Notes under the pieces: model-generated
What the model was told of the DNA's origin: nothing
Seen by the model: only the letters and a program-made list of their open reading frames with translations
Database searches by the model: none
Part shown: positions 1 to 6,944 of the stretch, piece by piece
How the letters are laid out: each line of letters opens with the position of its first letter
How positions within the stretch are numbered: the stretch's first letter is position 1
Source: JAKFVA01 sp046155225
GTDB lineage: Bacteria; Pseudomonadota; Gammaproteobacteria; Burkholderiales; Burkholderiaceae_C
Direction: 5' to 3'
Assembly: GCA_046155225.1 (NCBI GenBank)
Contig: JBJXED010000147.1
Coordinates: forward strand, 1 to 28,682
Length of the DNA stretch: 28,682 nt
Program-made: the position numbers and the translations under genes

Positions 1-94
1 CCAATGGATGATGTGCCAGCGCCGGGCAGGCAACTGCAGCAGCCAGCAAAGCTAAATTGCGCGGAGGTCGAGAATTCTGTGGCAATTGGGACAT
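1..94 (-). CDS. Probable HupE/UreJ-type nickel/cobalt permease, N-terminal fragment
   Basis: Only the first 31 codons lie in the window; the gene runs off the left edge. The ATG at 94 is preceded by a good ribosome binding site (AGGAGAT at about 99-105) and begins 14 bases after the stop of the upstream hydratase gene, so it is the next gene of the same operon. The visible peptide has a charged start, a short hydrophobic Leu/Ala stretch and a signal-peptidase-like ALA site followed by HHPL. HupE/UreJ family metal permeases typically start their mature part with a similar His-rich AHH/AHP motif. A metal importer next to a cobalt enzyme would make sense, since cobalt nitrile hydratases often travel with a cobalt transporter. 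The export signal is clear; the family call rests on a few residues and the context. Confidence 0.5.
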   Translation of the reverse strand, partial: MSQLPQNSRPPRNLALLAAAVACPALAHHPL

Positions 95-108
95 GGTGAT
101 CTCCTGAT

Positions 109-780
109 TCATTGTTGTTCTGCCGCCGGCAGCAGTGGCAGTGCTACGCCGATCATGCTGTCGCGCGTGACGAGTTTGGCCAAACTGTCTTCGGACATGC
201 CTTGCGTACCCTCAGGCCGCAGCGGCAGCACCAGGAAACGCATGTCGGCATTGCTGTCATGCACACAGATGGCCGTTGTCTTGGGCAAACGCAGTCCGAA
301 TTCTTCAAGCACCCGTGCTGGCTCACGCACGGTGCGGGCGCGATAGGCTTTGCTGATGTACCAGGAAGGCGGCTGCCCAAGGATTGAGCGCGGATAGCAC
401 GAGCACAGCGTGCACACAACAAGGTTATGCACAGCAAGCGTGTTCTCCAGCACCACCAGTTGCGCTTCGCCGACTTTGATTTTTAGCTCGGCAGCACCAT
501 TTTTGCCGTTTGCCAATAGACGCTGCTTGAACGCTTGATCGACCCAAGCGCGGGCTACGATGCGTGCGCCCAAGTGGGTTCCGGGCGCTTCCAGATTCTG
601 GATTTCCAGGGTGACTTCGCCCGCCGACAAAATGCCTTTGCGGATCAATAAGCTCTGCAGCGCGTCGACCATTTGCTGCGCCAGCAGATTGCCCACATCG
701 TCCTCAACCACCAGCGCGTCGTGCTCGTGCGCGTGGTCATGCTGGTGATGGTCATGCGGATCATGCGATTGCGCGTTCAT
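109..780 (-). CDS. Cobalt-type nitrile hydratase alpha / thiocyanate hydrolase gamma-like catalytic subunit
   Basis: This is the metal-binding catalytic chain of the nitrile hydratase (NHase) superfamily, 223 residues. The claw motif CTLCSC (Cys123, Cys126, Cys128) is the cobalt version; iron enzymes have CSLCSC. Two of these cysteines are normally oxidised to sulfinate and sulfenate. The flanking GQPPSWY and the later YRARTVREP and EFG blocks are family hallmarks. At Cys128+3 the usual Trp of NHases is Arg131, and an Arg at this place is a feature I recall from thiocyanate hydrolase gamma. The first 21 residues hold eight histidines, suggesting a metal-binding tail. The start at 780 overlaps the stop of the preceding subunit by ATGA and has an AAGGAAGG site. 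Together with the split beta chain this favours a thiocyanate-hydrolase-like or toyocamycin-NHase-like three-subunit enzyme; the substrate cannot be read from sequence. Confidence 0.88.
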   Translation of the reverse strand: MNAQSHDPHDHHQHDHAHEHDALVVEDDVGNLLAQQMVDALQSLLIRKGILSAGEVTLEIQNLEAPGTHLGARIVARAWVDQAFKQRLLANGKNGAAELKIKVGEAQLVVLENTLAVHNLVVCTLCSCYPRSILGQPPSWYISKAYRARTVREPARVLEEFGLRLPKTTAICVHDSNADMRFLVLPLRPEGTQGMSEDSLAKLVTRDSMIGVALPLLPAAEQQ

Positions 781-1073
781 GGCGATCCTTCCTTGGCTAG
801 CCAGTGGTCGTAAATTTCAATGCAAAGACAATCTTCCGCATGGTGCTGCGGCTCAGCCCACAAGTCACTGAGGCGAAATTTCACCCGGTACAGCGGCACC
901 ATCGGACCGCTCGTGCGGCCAACCGACAGATCTTCAGGGTTTAGAAAGTAGCCGCAAAACTGGATTACCTCGCCGCAGTGGCCGAGGATGTAGTCGGGCG
1001 TGCGGATGTGCCCAGGTTTCCCCAAAGCAACTACGGTCACGCGCTCATTGAGCGCAAAACGCACGGGGTTCAT
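777..1073 (-). CDS. NHase beta C-terminal domain as a separate subunit (thiocyanate hydrolase alpha / ScnA-like)
   Basis: This 98-residue protein corresponds to the SH3-like C-terminal half of the NHase beta subunit. It starts with FALNERVTVV, has GHIRTPDYILG (the conserved GHTRLPRYxRG strand region) and ends with PLYRVKF...DLW, as in NHase beta chains. In ordinary NHases it is fused to the N-terminal helical domain; here the two halves are separate genes. This is the arrangement of thiocyanate hydrolase (scnB-scnA-scnC) and of the three-subunit toyocamycin NHase. Both ends overlap neighbours by four bases (ATGA), giving near-equimolar coupled translation. Extra cysteines (HCGEVIQFCG and CLC) are present; whether they matter is unknown. 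It should pair with the catalytic chain to close the active site. Confidence 0.85.
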   Translation of the reverse strand: MNPVRFALNERVTVVALGKPGHIRTPDYILGHCGEVIQFCGYFLNPEDLSVGRTSGPMVPLYRVKFRLSDLWAEPQHHAEDCLCIEIYDHWLAKEGSP

Positions 1074-1396
1074 CTGACTTCTTGACCGGGCGTTGCCCAG
1101 CGACTTTGTACGCGGGCCAGTTCTTGTTCAAACTCATCGCGCGTCAGCAAACCTTTTTTTTCGAGGGTGTCGAGCATCGCTTCGAGTCGACGCCGGTAAA
1201 ACGAATAGGCTTGGTACTTATCAAGGCCAAAGCTTTCAAAGCCAAGCCTGATTTCGTCCAGCGAAATCACCCGCCGCGCGCTGTCGCCGAGCAAATTGCG
1301 AATCGCCTCAGATTGCTTTTCCCAGTGCTGAAAGGGCAGTTCGGTTTTTGCAATTGGGCCTGCCGCTTGCCCGCCAACATCGTGGTAGCCGCTCAT
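1070..1396 (-). CDS. NHase beta N-terminal domain as a separate subunit (thiocyanate hydrolase beta / ScnB-like)
   Basis: This 108-residue protein matches the helical N-terminal half of NHase beta. It opens with SGYHDVGG, equivalent to the NGIHDVGG start of beta chains, and near its end has YSFYRRRLEAML...LEKKGLLTRDEF, equivalent to the SYYERWL...LVEKGVLTREEL segment. The ATG at 1396 was preferred to an upstream in-frame start at 1423 because GGAGAG sits just upstream at suitable spacing and the HDVGG motif normally follows the start directly. NHase activator proteins (P14K/NhlE type) are distant relatives of this domain, but they lack the HDVGG start, so a structural subunit is the better call. 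Gene order (N-beta, C-beta, alpha) is identical to scnB-scnA-scnC. A 56-base gap separates it from the binding-protein gene upstream. Confidence 0.82.
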   Translation of the reverse strand: MSGYHDVGGQAAGPIAKTELPFQHWEKQSEAIRNLLGDSARRVISLDEIRLGFESFGLDKYQAYSFYRRRLEAMLDTLEKKGLLTRDEFEQELARVQSRWATPGQEVR

Positions 1397-1452
1397 GAAT
1401 ATCTCTCCAGTTGGGTGTCGCAACGCATACTTTAAAGACAGAGCAAATAGAT

Positions 1453-2445
1453 CTAGGCAAAGTCGGAAGCTTTGAGTAACACCGTTTTCACATCAATGCG
1501 CTCCTTGAGCACGCCTTCCTTGTGGAATACATCAACCAGGGCCTGATAGGACTTGATGTCGGTGTCGTTCAGCTCGTTCCAGCCTCGCAGATAGGGCTGG
1601 GCAATCACGCGAACGTTGTCGCCTTTCATCGCAGTGTATTTGGCAAAGTAAGGCCGGACCCGGTCGAACTCGGTGTTGGCGATACGGGTGGCCTGGTCAA
1701 GCACCTGCACCAATTTGCGCGCAACTTGCGGACGCTGCTTGATGAATTGGGTGGTCAGCACCGATACGCCGGAGTAAAACGGGTCGGCAATCACTTGCGA
1801 GCAGGGGTTAACAATCGCCAGTGTGGCTTCGCCCGATGCCACTGCAATCGATCCTACCGGCTCTAGCGAGAGGGTGGCATCAACGCTGCCGGCCACCACC
1901 GATTGCACTTGCAAGCCTACTGCCATCTCCTGAAGGCGCACGTCTTTGTCGGGGTCTAGGCCATTGGCCCTCAGCATGTGACGAGAGATCGTGCGCCACT
2001 GGATCCCGGGCAGGTGGCCGAGCGACTTGCCGCGCAAGTCTTTGAACGACTTGATGCTCGATCCGTTTTTCACGATCAACGCATCGTTGACGCGATTGAC
2101 CTTGATGCCGCCGCCCTGCAATCCAAATACCTTGAAACTGCCGGGGTAGCGTGATTCAGCCAATATCGTGATGCCTGCGGCCGCGCCCGGCGCACCCGCA
2201 TCGGCTTGATTGGCTACCAAAGAGTCAATGATCTGATTCGGGTTTTGGAATTGCACCAGCTCGACATCAAGACCAGCGCGTTCAAACAGCCGGTCTTGCA
2301 CTGCGACATAGAGAGCCGTAGTTTGCATAATAGGCAGCCAGGATAGTTTGACCTTATCGCTCTTTTGGGCGTGCACCCAGGGCGCGGCAAGTGTGCTGCT
2401 CAAGGCAGCAGCGCCAGTAAGGATGCGGCGGCGTTGCAGTGTCAT
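1453..2445 (-). CDS. NitT/TauT-type ABC transporter substrate-binding protein (second system)
   Basis: A periplasmic binding protein of 330 residues in the SsuA/TauA/NitT (NMT1/THI5-like) family. The N-terminus (QRRRILTG followed by an Ala/Ser/Leu stretch and HAQ) is an export signal with a twin-arginine-like pair, so Tat export is possible. Typical features follow: KLSWLPIMQTTALYVAVQDRLFERAGLDVELV, a domain-linking DLRGKSLG segment, and SVDATLSLEP in the second lobe. It belongs with the permease and ATPase genes immediately upstream in the operon. Its sequence differs clearly from the other binding protein (7778-8800), so the two systems probably take different ligands. Ligands of this family include sulfonates, nitrate, cyanate, bicarbonate, thiamine precursors and small amides; the ligand here is unknown but is likely to feed the adjacent hydratase or amidases. 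Confidence 0.9.
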   Translation of the reverse strand: MTLQRRRILTGAAALSSTLAAPWVHAQKSDKVKLSWLPIMQTTALYVAVQDRLFERAGLDVELVQFQNPNQIIDSLVANQADAGAPGAAAGITILAESRYPGSFKVFGLQGGGIKVNRVNDALIVKNGSSIKSFKDLRGKSLGHLPGIQWRTISRHMLRANGLDPDKDVRLQEMAVGLQVQSVVAGSVDATLSLEPVGSIAVASGEATLAIVNPCSQVIADPFYSGVSVLTTQFIKQRPQVARKLVQVLDQATRIANTEFDRVRPYFAKYTAMKGDNVRVIAQPYLRGWNELNDTDIKSYQALVDVFHKEGVLKERIDVKTVLLKASDFA

Positions 2446-2508
2446 GGAATTGCTCCGTTTAGGGTTGATGAATAAAGGCTTGCGAACAACGCAGTCATGG
2501 GCAAACGC

Positions 2509-3288
2509 CTACTTGCCCGCCCATTTAAGAAATCTTCGCTCCAGCGTCAAAAAGGCAAGGTTCAGGCCATAGCCCAAGCAACCGGTAGCGATGATCGAGG
2601 CGTACATCTGGCGCAAGTCAAACACTTGCTGCGCATCAATAATCCGGCGGCCCATGCCGTTGGCCGAGCCAATGAACATCTCCGCTACGATGATGACCAC
2701 CAGCGCATATGAAACGCCCAGCCGCAGGCCGACACAGGTCTGGGGCAGCGACTCAAAAAACATCACATCGCGAAAGATGCGGGCCTTGGTTGCGCCCATA
2801 ACCCTAGCCGCCAAAATGCGGGTGGGCCGCGCATTCATCACGCCGTAGGCCACGTTGAAAACGATGACCAGCCAAGCGGAGAACGCAGCAACGCCGATTT
2901 TTGATTCTTCACCGATGCCAAAAATCAGCAAAAACAGCGGAAACATTGCAGTTGCTGGTGTTGAGCGAAAGAAGTCGATGGCAAATTCGAGGGCCCGGTA
3001 GATGCGTCGATCAGAGCCCAGCACAATACCCACCGGCACGCCTAAAGCGGCGGCAATAGCAAATGCAGCTAGGGTGCGGTTCAGCGTACCAAGGAAGTCT
3101 GCGCCGATGCTGCCATCGGCGATGGATGTCCAAAGCACACCTAGCGTAGAAACCGGGTCTGGTAGGAGCTTAGGGCTGATCAGTTGCCCTACGGCTGCCA
3201 GCCACCAGACCGAAAAGATCAGCAGCGGACCAATCCAGAACGGCTGCTTTACGAGCAGCAAAATACGATCTTTCAGCGCGAACTTCAT
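2509..3288 (-). CDS. ABC transporter permease, SsuC/TauC type (second system)
   Basis: A 259-residue inner-membrane permease with about six hydrophobic segments and the binding-protein-dependent transport fold. The EAA-like cytoplasmic loop that contacts the ATPase is visible as ARVMGATKARIFRDVMFFESLPQ (shown here in part: VMGATKARIFRDV). It overlaps the upstream ATPase gene by ATGA and is followed after 63 bases by its binding-protein gene. It is clearly paralogous to the permease at 6941-7774: both contain DFFRSTPATAMFPLF-like and EMFIGSANG/EMFIGSENG blocks and both end in a conserved FL...ERR segment. It forms the channel for the second small-molecule importer of the operon. Confidence 0.92.
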   Translation of the reverse strand: MKFALKDRILLLVKQPFWIGPLLIFSVWWLAAVGQLISPKLLPDPVSTLGVLWTSIADGSIGADFLGTLNRTLAAFAIAAALGVPVGIVLGSDRRIYRALEFAIDFFRSTPATAMFPLFLLIFGIGEESKIGVAAFSAWLVIVFNVAYGVMNARPTRILAARVMGATKARIFRDVMFFESLPQTCVGLRLGVSYALVVIIVAEMFIGSANGMGRRIIDAQQVFDLRQMYASIIATGCLGYGLNLAFLTLERRFLKWAGK

Positions 3289-4076
3289 CGGCGTACCTCG
3301 CGTTGGAAGATCGCCAAGCTGCGCGCCTTGGTGGCAATGAACTCGGGCGCCGACAGTGTGTCGTCATTACGCGGACGGGGCGCAGCAACGTCAATGATGT
3401 CGGCCACTTGCGTTGGCCGCTTGGTTAGCAGCAGCACATGGTCAGCTAAATACACGGCTTCCTCCAGGTCATGCGAAACCAGCAGCATCGTCACGCCAGT
3501 TTGTTGGAACACGATTTGCAGCTTTTCGCGGATGAACAACGTCATTTCATAGTCCAGCGCTGAAAACGGCTCATCCAGGAACATCACCTCCGGCCTGGGT
3601 GCCAGTGCCCGCAAAATCGACACCAGTTGTTGCTGCCCGCCAGATAGCTCGAATGGCGGCCGTTGCAGATCAAAACGCACTTCAAACTGAGCGATCAGTT
3701 CGTCGACCCGGGCTTGCAGTTTGGTCGCGTCCCAGCCGCGCACGACCTGGGGATACTCAATATTTTTGCGGGCGCTCATCCACGGAAAAAGCGCATCGCG
3801 GTAGTTCTGGAAAACGTAGCCTATGGTTACGTCCTTCACTTGGCGACCATCGAACAATATTTCACCACTGTCGAGCGGAATCAAGCCAGAGATCAGATTG
3901 ATTAGCGTGGACTTGCCGCAGCCGTTGGGGCCAAAAACCGAGATGAACCGCCCTTGCGGAATATCCAAGTCAAAGCCGTCGTAGAGTGTTTGGCCAGCGA
4001 AAGACTTTTTCAGGCCCCGTATGGTGATTGCGGGGCGTTTGCCGACCTCAAAATTTCGTTTGCTGGGGTTGTTCAT
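3285..4076 (-). CDS. ABC transporter ATP-binding protein, SsuB/TauB type (second system)
   Basis: A 263-residue ATPase. Walker A is GPNGCGKST, the Q-loop is in YVFQNYRDALFPWM, the signature is LSGGQQQ, Walker B is VMFLDEPFSALD and the H-loop is VSHDLEEAVYLAD. It energises import by the adjacent permease. The start overlaps the stop of the AtzH-like gene by ATGA and its own stop overlaps the permease start by ATGA, so the catabolic genes and transporter are translationally coupled. The protein is strongly similar to the ATPase at 6123-6944, including the identical IFQREVRR C-terminus, which indicates an internal duplication of the transporter within this operon or its ancestor. Confidence 0.93.
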   Translation of the reverse strand: MNNPSKRNFEVGKRPAITIRGLKKSFAGQTLYDGFDLDIPQGRFISVFGPNGCGKSTLINLISGLIPLDSGEILFDGRQVKDVTIGYVFQNYRDALFPWMSARKNIEYPQVVRGWDATKLQARVDELIAQFEVRFDLQRPPFELSGGQQQLVSILRALAPRPEVMFLDEPFSALDYEMTLFIREKLQIVFQQTGVTMLLVSHDLEEAVYLADHVLLLTKRPTQVADIIDVAAPRPRNDDTLSAPEFIATKARSLAIFQREVRR

Positions 4077-4492
4077 GGCGGGCTTTGGTGACTGAGTTCA
4101 TGCACTTGGGTAGCAGATTGACCAAGCAGACTCACATGCGCGGCGACAACACGCCAGCCGACTGCCTGGCGGACCCAAGTCTGGCTTTGACGGCCGTTGA
4201 CGCTGCTGCCTTCGCGTCGGAATTCAATGTTGGCGGTGGCAAAGTCGCGGCCGTAGCTGGTAATGACGGTTTTGAGCACGCTGCGCGCCAGGCCCTGCGG
4301 GCTGCGCACGGCCCGAAAAGCGCTGATGGCGGCATGGCCGTACAGGTTTTCGCCTGCACCGTAGCGCAGGGTATGCGGGCTGTCCCAGAACAATTCCATC
4401 AACGTGGTCACGTCGTTGCTGACCAGGGCTTGTTCATAGCGCTCAAAGGCGGCGTTGACTTCGGCCAGCACATCGGGAAGGTTGATCTGCAT
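4073..4492 (-). CDS. atzH: AtzH / HpxZ-like protein (DUF3225, SnoaL-like fold)
   Basis: A 139-residue member of the DUF3225 family, whose named members are HpxZ (oxalurate catabolism) and AtzH. AtzH has been described as the 1,3-dicarboxyurea amidohydrolase/decarboxylase step yielding allophanate in the cyanuric acid pathway. Key segments are EVNAAFERYEQALVSND, FWDSPHTLRYGAGENLYG, SYGRDFATANIEFRR and QTWVRQ..GWRVVAAHVSLL, all typical of the family. The ATG at 4492 was chosen because it follows the AtzE stop by one base (TGATATG) and gives the usual length and start; the open frame continues upstream into AtzE, which is a shadow. The order AtzG-AtzE-AtzH matches the characterised module. The activity is inferred from family and context. 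Confidence 0.85.
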   Translation of the reverse strand: MQINLPDVLAEVNAAFERYEQALVSNDVTTLMELFWDSPHTLRYGAGENLYGHAAISAFRAVRSPQGLARSVLKTVITSYGRDFATANIEFRREGSSVNGRQSQTWVRQAVGWRVVAAHVSLLGQSATQVHELSHQSPP

Positions 4493-4493
4493 A

Positions 4494-5897
4494 TCACCAC
4501 ACCACCGGTTTGAGGTGGGCAATGCCTGCTTCTTGTAATACCCAAGCAGCGCGCAGTGCCAGGTCTTCGCGCCAGGGAGCGGAGATGATTTGCACCCCGA
4601 TGGGCAGACCGCCCGTGCTCTCGGGCCACAACGGCGCGGCCACCACCGGGCAACCTGCAAACGAAATTGGCTGTGTCAGCAGGCCCAGCGCTGGGCGGCA
4701 GGGGTGCTGGGTGCCGTTAATTTGAAGCCATTCGGTGCCCAGCAGTGGCGCAGCAACGGGTGTGGCGGGGGCCAACAGAATGTCCCACTGCTTGAACAAA
4801 GCATTGACCTTGTCGCGGTAGCTGCGCCGAAAGCGTTGCGCCTGCAAATACCAGGCAACAGGCTGCAAAGCACCAGCGATGAAACGGTCTACCGAAAGCG
4901 GCTCAAAATCGGCGGCGCGCGTGCGCAGATCGCCCAGATGCAGGCTGCCGCCTTCGCTGGCGCTGGTGATAAAGGCGGCGGCCCTCGCCAGTGCGGCATC
5001 AGGCCATTGCGCAGCCTCTACCGCGCCCAGGCTACGCGCCGCTTGCTGTACGGCGGCGTGCGCTGACGGACCGGCGTTGTCGTGAAAATAGCCATCCAGC
5101 AGGCCAATACGCAGACCGTCAATGCCCCGCATCAGTTGGGCTGATGTGGGTTGCACGGCGCGGGCGTGGCAGCCTGGGTCGAGCGTATCAGGCGCCTGCA
5201 ACGCGTCGTAAACCCATGCCAGATGTTCCACGCTATTGGCCAGCGGGCCCAGGTGGTCCAGGTTGTGTACAAAAGGGTAAGTACCGCGTCGCGACAGGCG
5301 GCCGAATGTGGGCTTGAGCCCCCACACGCCACAGAGCGAAGCGGGCACGCGGATCGAGCCGTTGGTGTCTGATCCCAGCGCCACCGGCACCTGGCCAGCT
5401 GCAACGGCGGCACCCGAGCCGCCTGACGAGCCGCCTGCGCTGCGCGCCAAGTCGTGCGGGTTGTGGCAGGCACCGTCGTGCGAATTTTCGGTGGTGAAAC
5501 CGTAGGCATACTCGTCCATGTTCAGGCCACCCAGCAGCACCGCGCCTGCTGCCTGCATACACTGCACCAAAAACGCATCCTGGGTTGCGGGCGCTTGTTC
5601 GCGATTGATTTTGGAGCCGGCGCGTGTGACCACGCCCTTCATATCAAACAGGTTTTTCACGGCATACGGCATGCCTGCCAACGGCGGCAAAGGCAAGCCG
5701 CGCAGGCGCCGCTGGTCAACCGCGTCGGCTTCGGCAAATGCCCGCTCGAAGGTGGTGTCGGTAAATGAATTGACCTGCGAGTTGCTGGACGCAATCCGGG
5801 TGATGCAGTCTTGCAGCACTTCGCGCGCGCTGGCGTGGCCAGCGGTAATTTCGGCCAGCAGCGCAGGCTCCAAGTGTCGCGGTGTGCTGCTGTTCAT
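4494..5897 (-). CDS. atzE: AtzE-like amidase (1-carboxybiuret hydrolase catalytic subunit family)
   Basis: An amidase-signature enzyme of 467 residues with a complete catalytic triad: Lys81 (in PYAVKNLFD), cis-Ser157 (in SAGGSSGGSGA) and the nucleophile Ser181 (in GSDTNGSIRVPAS). AtzE removes ammonia from 1-carboxybiuret and needs the small AtzG partner, which is encoded directly upstream with a 4-base ATGA overlap. That pairing is the main reason for calling AtzE rather than a generic amidase. The motif AYGFTTENSHDGACHNPHDL is characteristic of the AtzE/HpxY branch. The HpxY branch is linked to oxalurate breakdown in other bacteria, so a different acyl-urea substrate remains possible. The AtzF-like gene in the same operon supports a route ending in allophanate. 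Confidence 0.87.
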   Translation of the reverse strand: MNSSTPRHLEPALLAEITAGHASAREVLQDCITRIASSNSQVNSFTDTTFERAFAEADAVDQRRLRGLPLPPLAGMPYAVKNLFDMKGVVTRAGSKINREQAPATQDAFLVQCMQAAGAVLLGGLNMDEYAYGFTTENSHDGACHNPHDLARSAGGSSGGSGAAVAAGQVPVALGSDTNGSIRVPASLCGVWGLKPTFGRLSRRGTYPFVHNLDHLGPLANSVEHLAWVYDALQAPDTLDPGCHARAVQPTSAQLMRGIDGLRIGLLDGYFHDNAGPSAHAAVQQAARSLGAVEAAQWPDAALARAAAFITSASEGGSLHLGDLRTRAADFEPLSVDRFIAGALQPVAWYLQAQRFRRSYRDKVNALFKQWDILLAPATPVAAPLLGTEWLQINGTQHPCRPALGLLTQPISFAGCPVVAAPLWPESTGGLPIGVQIISAPWREDLALRAAWVLQEAGIAHLKPVVW

Positions 5898-6115
5898 GGC
5901 TTGGCGGGCTCGCCTGATGTTTTCGGGAAGGGAGCCGGGCAGTAAATTTCAGCCAACTCGTCGTGTGGCGACAAGGGCTGTCCGGCAAGCAAAGCCGCCA
6001 GTGCCGCCGTGCGCTGCAAATGCGCCGCAACACGCATTGCACGGGGCTCGTCCAGGGGCAATTCAAGCGCCATTGCAGCGGCCTTGACGTAAGCCAGACA
6101 TTGCGCCTCGTTCAT
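5894..6115 (-). CDS. atzG: AtzG-like small subunit (DUF4089 / HpxX-like)
   Basis: A 73-residue protein matching the small DUF4089 family: an N-terminal helical stretch (EAQCLAYVKAAAMALELPLD), then RVAAHLQRTAALAALLAG and the terminal EIYCPAPFP motif. In the characterised AtzE-AtzG complex this subunit resembles GatC of the GatCAB amidotransferase: it wraps and stabilises the amidase and helps form its active site. An upstream in-frame TTG exists at 6121, but the ATG at 6115, seven bases after the ATPase stop, is the more likely start. The gene overlaps AtzE by ATGA, which fits equimolar production. Very short genes like this are easily missed. Confidence 0.85.
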   Translation of the reverse strand: MNEAQCLAYVKAAAMALELPLDEPRAMRVAAHLQRTAALAALLAGQPLSPHDELAEIYCPAPFPKTSGEPAKP

Positions 6116-6122
6116 TTTCAAG

Positions 6123-6944
6123 CTACCGCCGAACTTCGCGTTGGAAAATTTCCAGACTCAGCTTTTTGGTGCTGATGAAGCTGGGCTCGGAGAGCGTGGC
6201 CAAAGTGCGTGGGCGCGGATCGTTGTAATGCAGTATTTCAGCCACGCGGGTGGGGCGTTTGGTCAGCAGCAGCACCTGGTCGGCCAGGTAGACGGCTTCT
6301 TCAAGGTCGTGCGAGACCAGCAGCATGGTGGTGCCGGTTTGCATGAACACTTCTTGCAATTTTTCGCGGATGAACAAGGTCATCTCAAAGTCCAGTGCGG
6401 AGAATGGTTCGTCCAAAAACAGCACCTCGGGGCCAGGTGCCAGTGCCCGCATGATGGAGGCGGTTTGCTGTTGGCCGCCCGAGAGCTCGTAGGGGTAGCG
6501 CTTGAGGTCAAACTTCACGTCAAACGACGCCACCAGTTCTTCCATGCGCCGGTCCAGTTCCGCCTTGCTTTTGCCAGCCAGCTTGAGCGGGTAGGCAATG
6601 TTGTCGATGGTGCGCATCCAGGGGAACATTGCCTCGCGGTAGTTCTGGAATACGTAGCCGATTTTGGTGTCGGCCAGCGATTTGCCATCAAACAAAATTT
6701 GCCCTGAGTCGATTGGAATCAGTCCGGCAATCATGTTGATCAGCGTTGATTTGCCGCAGCCATTGGGGCCGAACACCGAGACGATTTTTCCCTTGGGAAT
6801 GTCCAGGTCAAAATTCTCGTAGAGCGGCCAGCCGGCAAAGTACTTGGTCAGCCCGCGAATCGTGATGTGCGTGCCCTCCGGGCCGGGGCGAAACGGCAGC
6901 TCGGGTACATCGGCATAGACCGGGCCATTCAGGACGGTGTTCAT
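6123..6944 (-). CDS. ABC transporter ATP-binding protein, SsuB/TauB type (first system)
   Basis: A 273-residue ATPase with Walker A GPNGCGKST, Q-loop YVFQNYREAMFPWM, signature LSGGQQQ, Walker B VLFLDEPFSALDFE and H-loop VSHDLEEAVYLAD. It energises the first NitT/TauT-type importer, encoded by the two genes just upstream, and its start overlaps the permease stop by ATGA. About 20 extra residues precede the nucleotide-binding domain compared with the second ATPase. The pair share most of their sequence and the same last eight residues, so they arose by duplication. Given this closeness, an ATPase could conceivably serve both permeases. Confidence 0.93.
   Translation of the reverse strand: MNTVLNGPVYADVPELPFRPGPEGTHITIRGLTKYFAGWPLYENFDLDIPKGKIVSVFGPNGCGKSTLINMIAGLIPIDSGQILFDGKSLADTKIGYVFQNYREAMFPWMRTIDNIAYPLKLAGKSKAELDRRMEELVASFDVKFDLKRYPYELSGGQQQTASIMRALAPGPEVLFLDEPFSALDFEMTLFIREKLQEVFMQTGTTMLLVSHDLEEAVYLADQVLLLTKRPTRVAEILHYNDPRPRTLATLSEPSFISTKKLSLEIFQREVRR

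Noticed and set aside
1070..1396. NHase activator (P14K/NhlE) identity
   Set aside because: The HDVGG start and the paired C-terminal-domain gene show it is the N-terminal half of a split beta chain, though activators are distant relatives.
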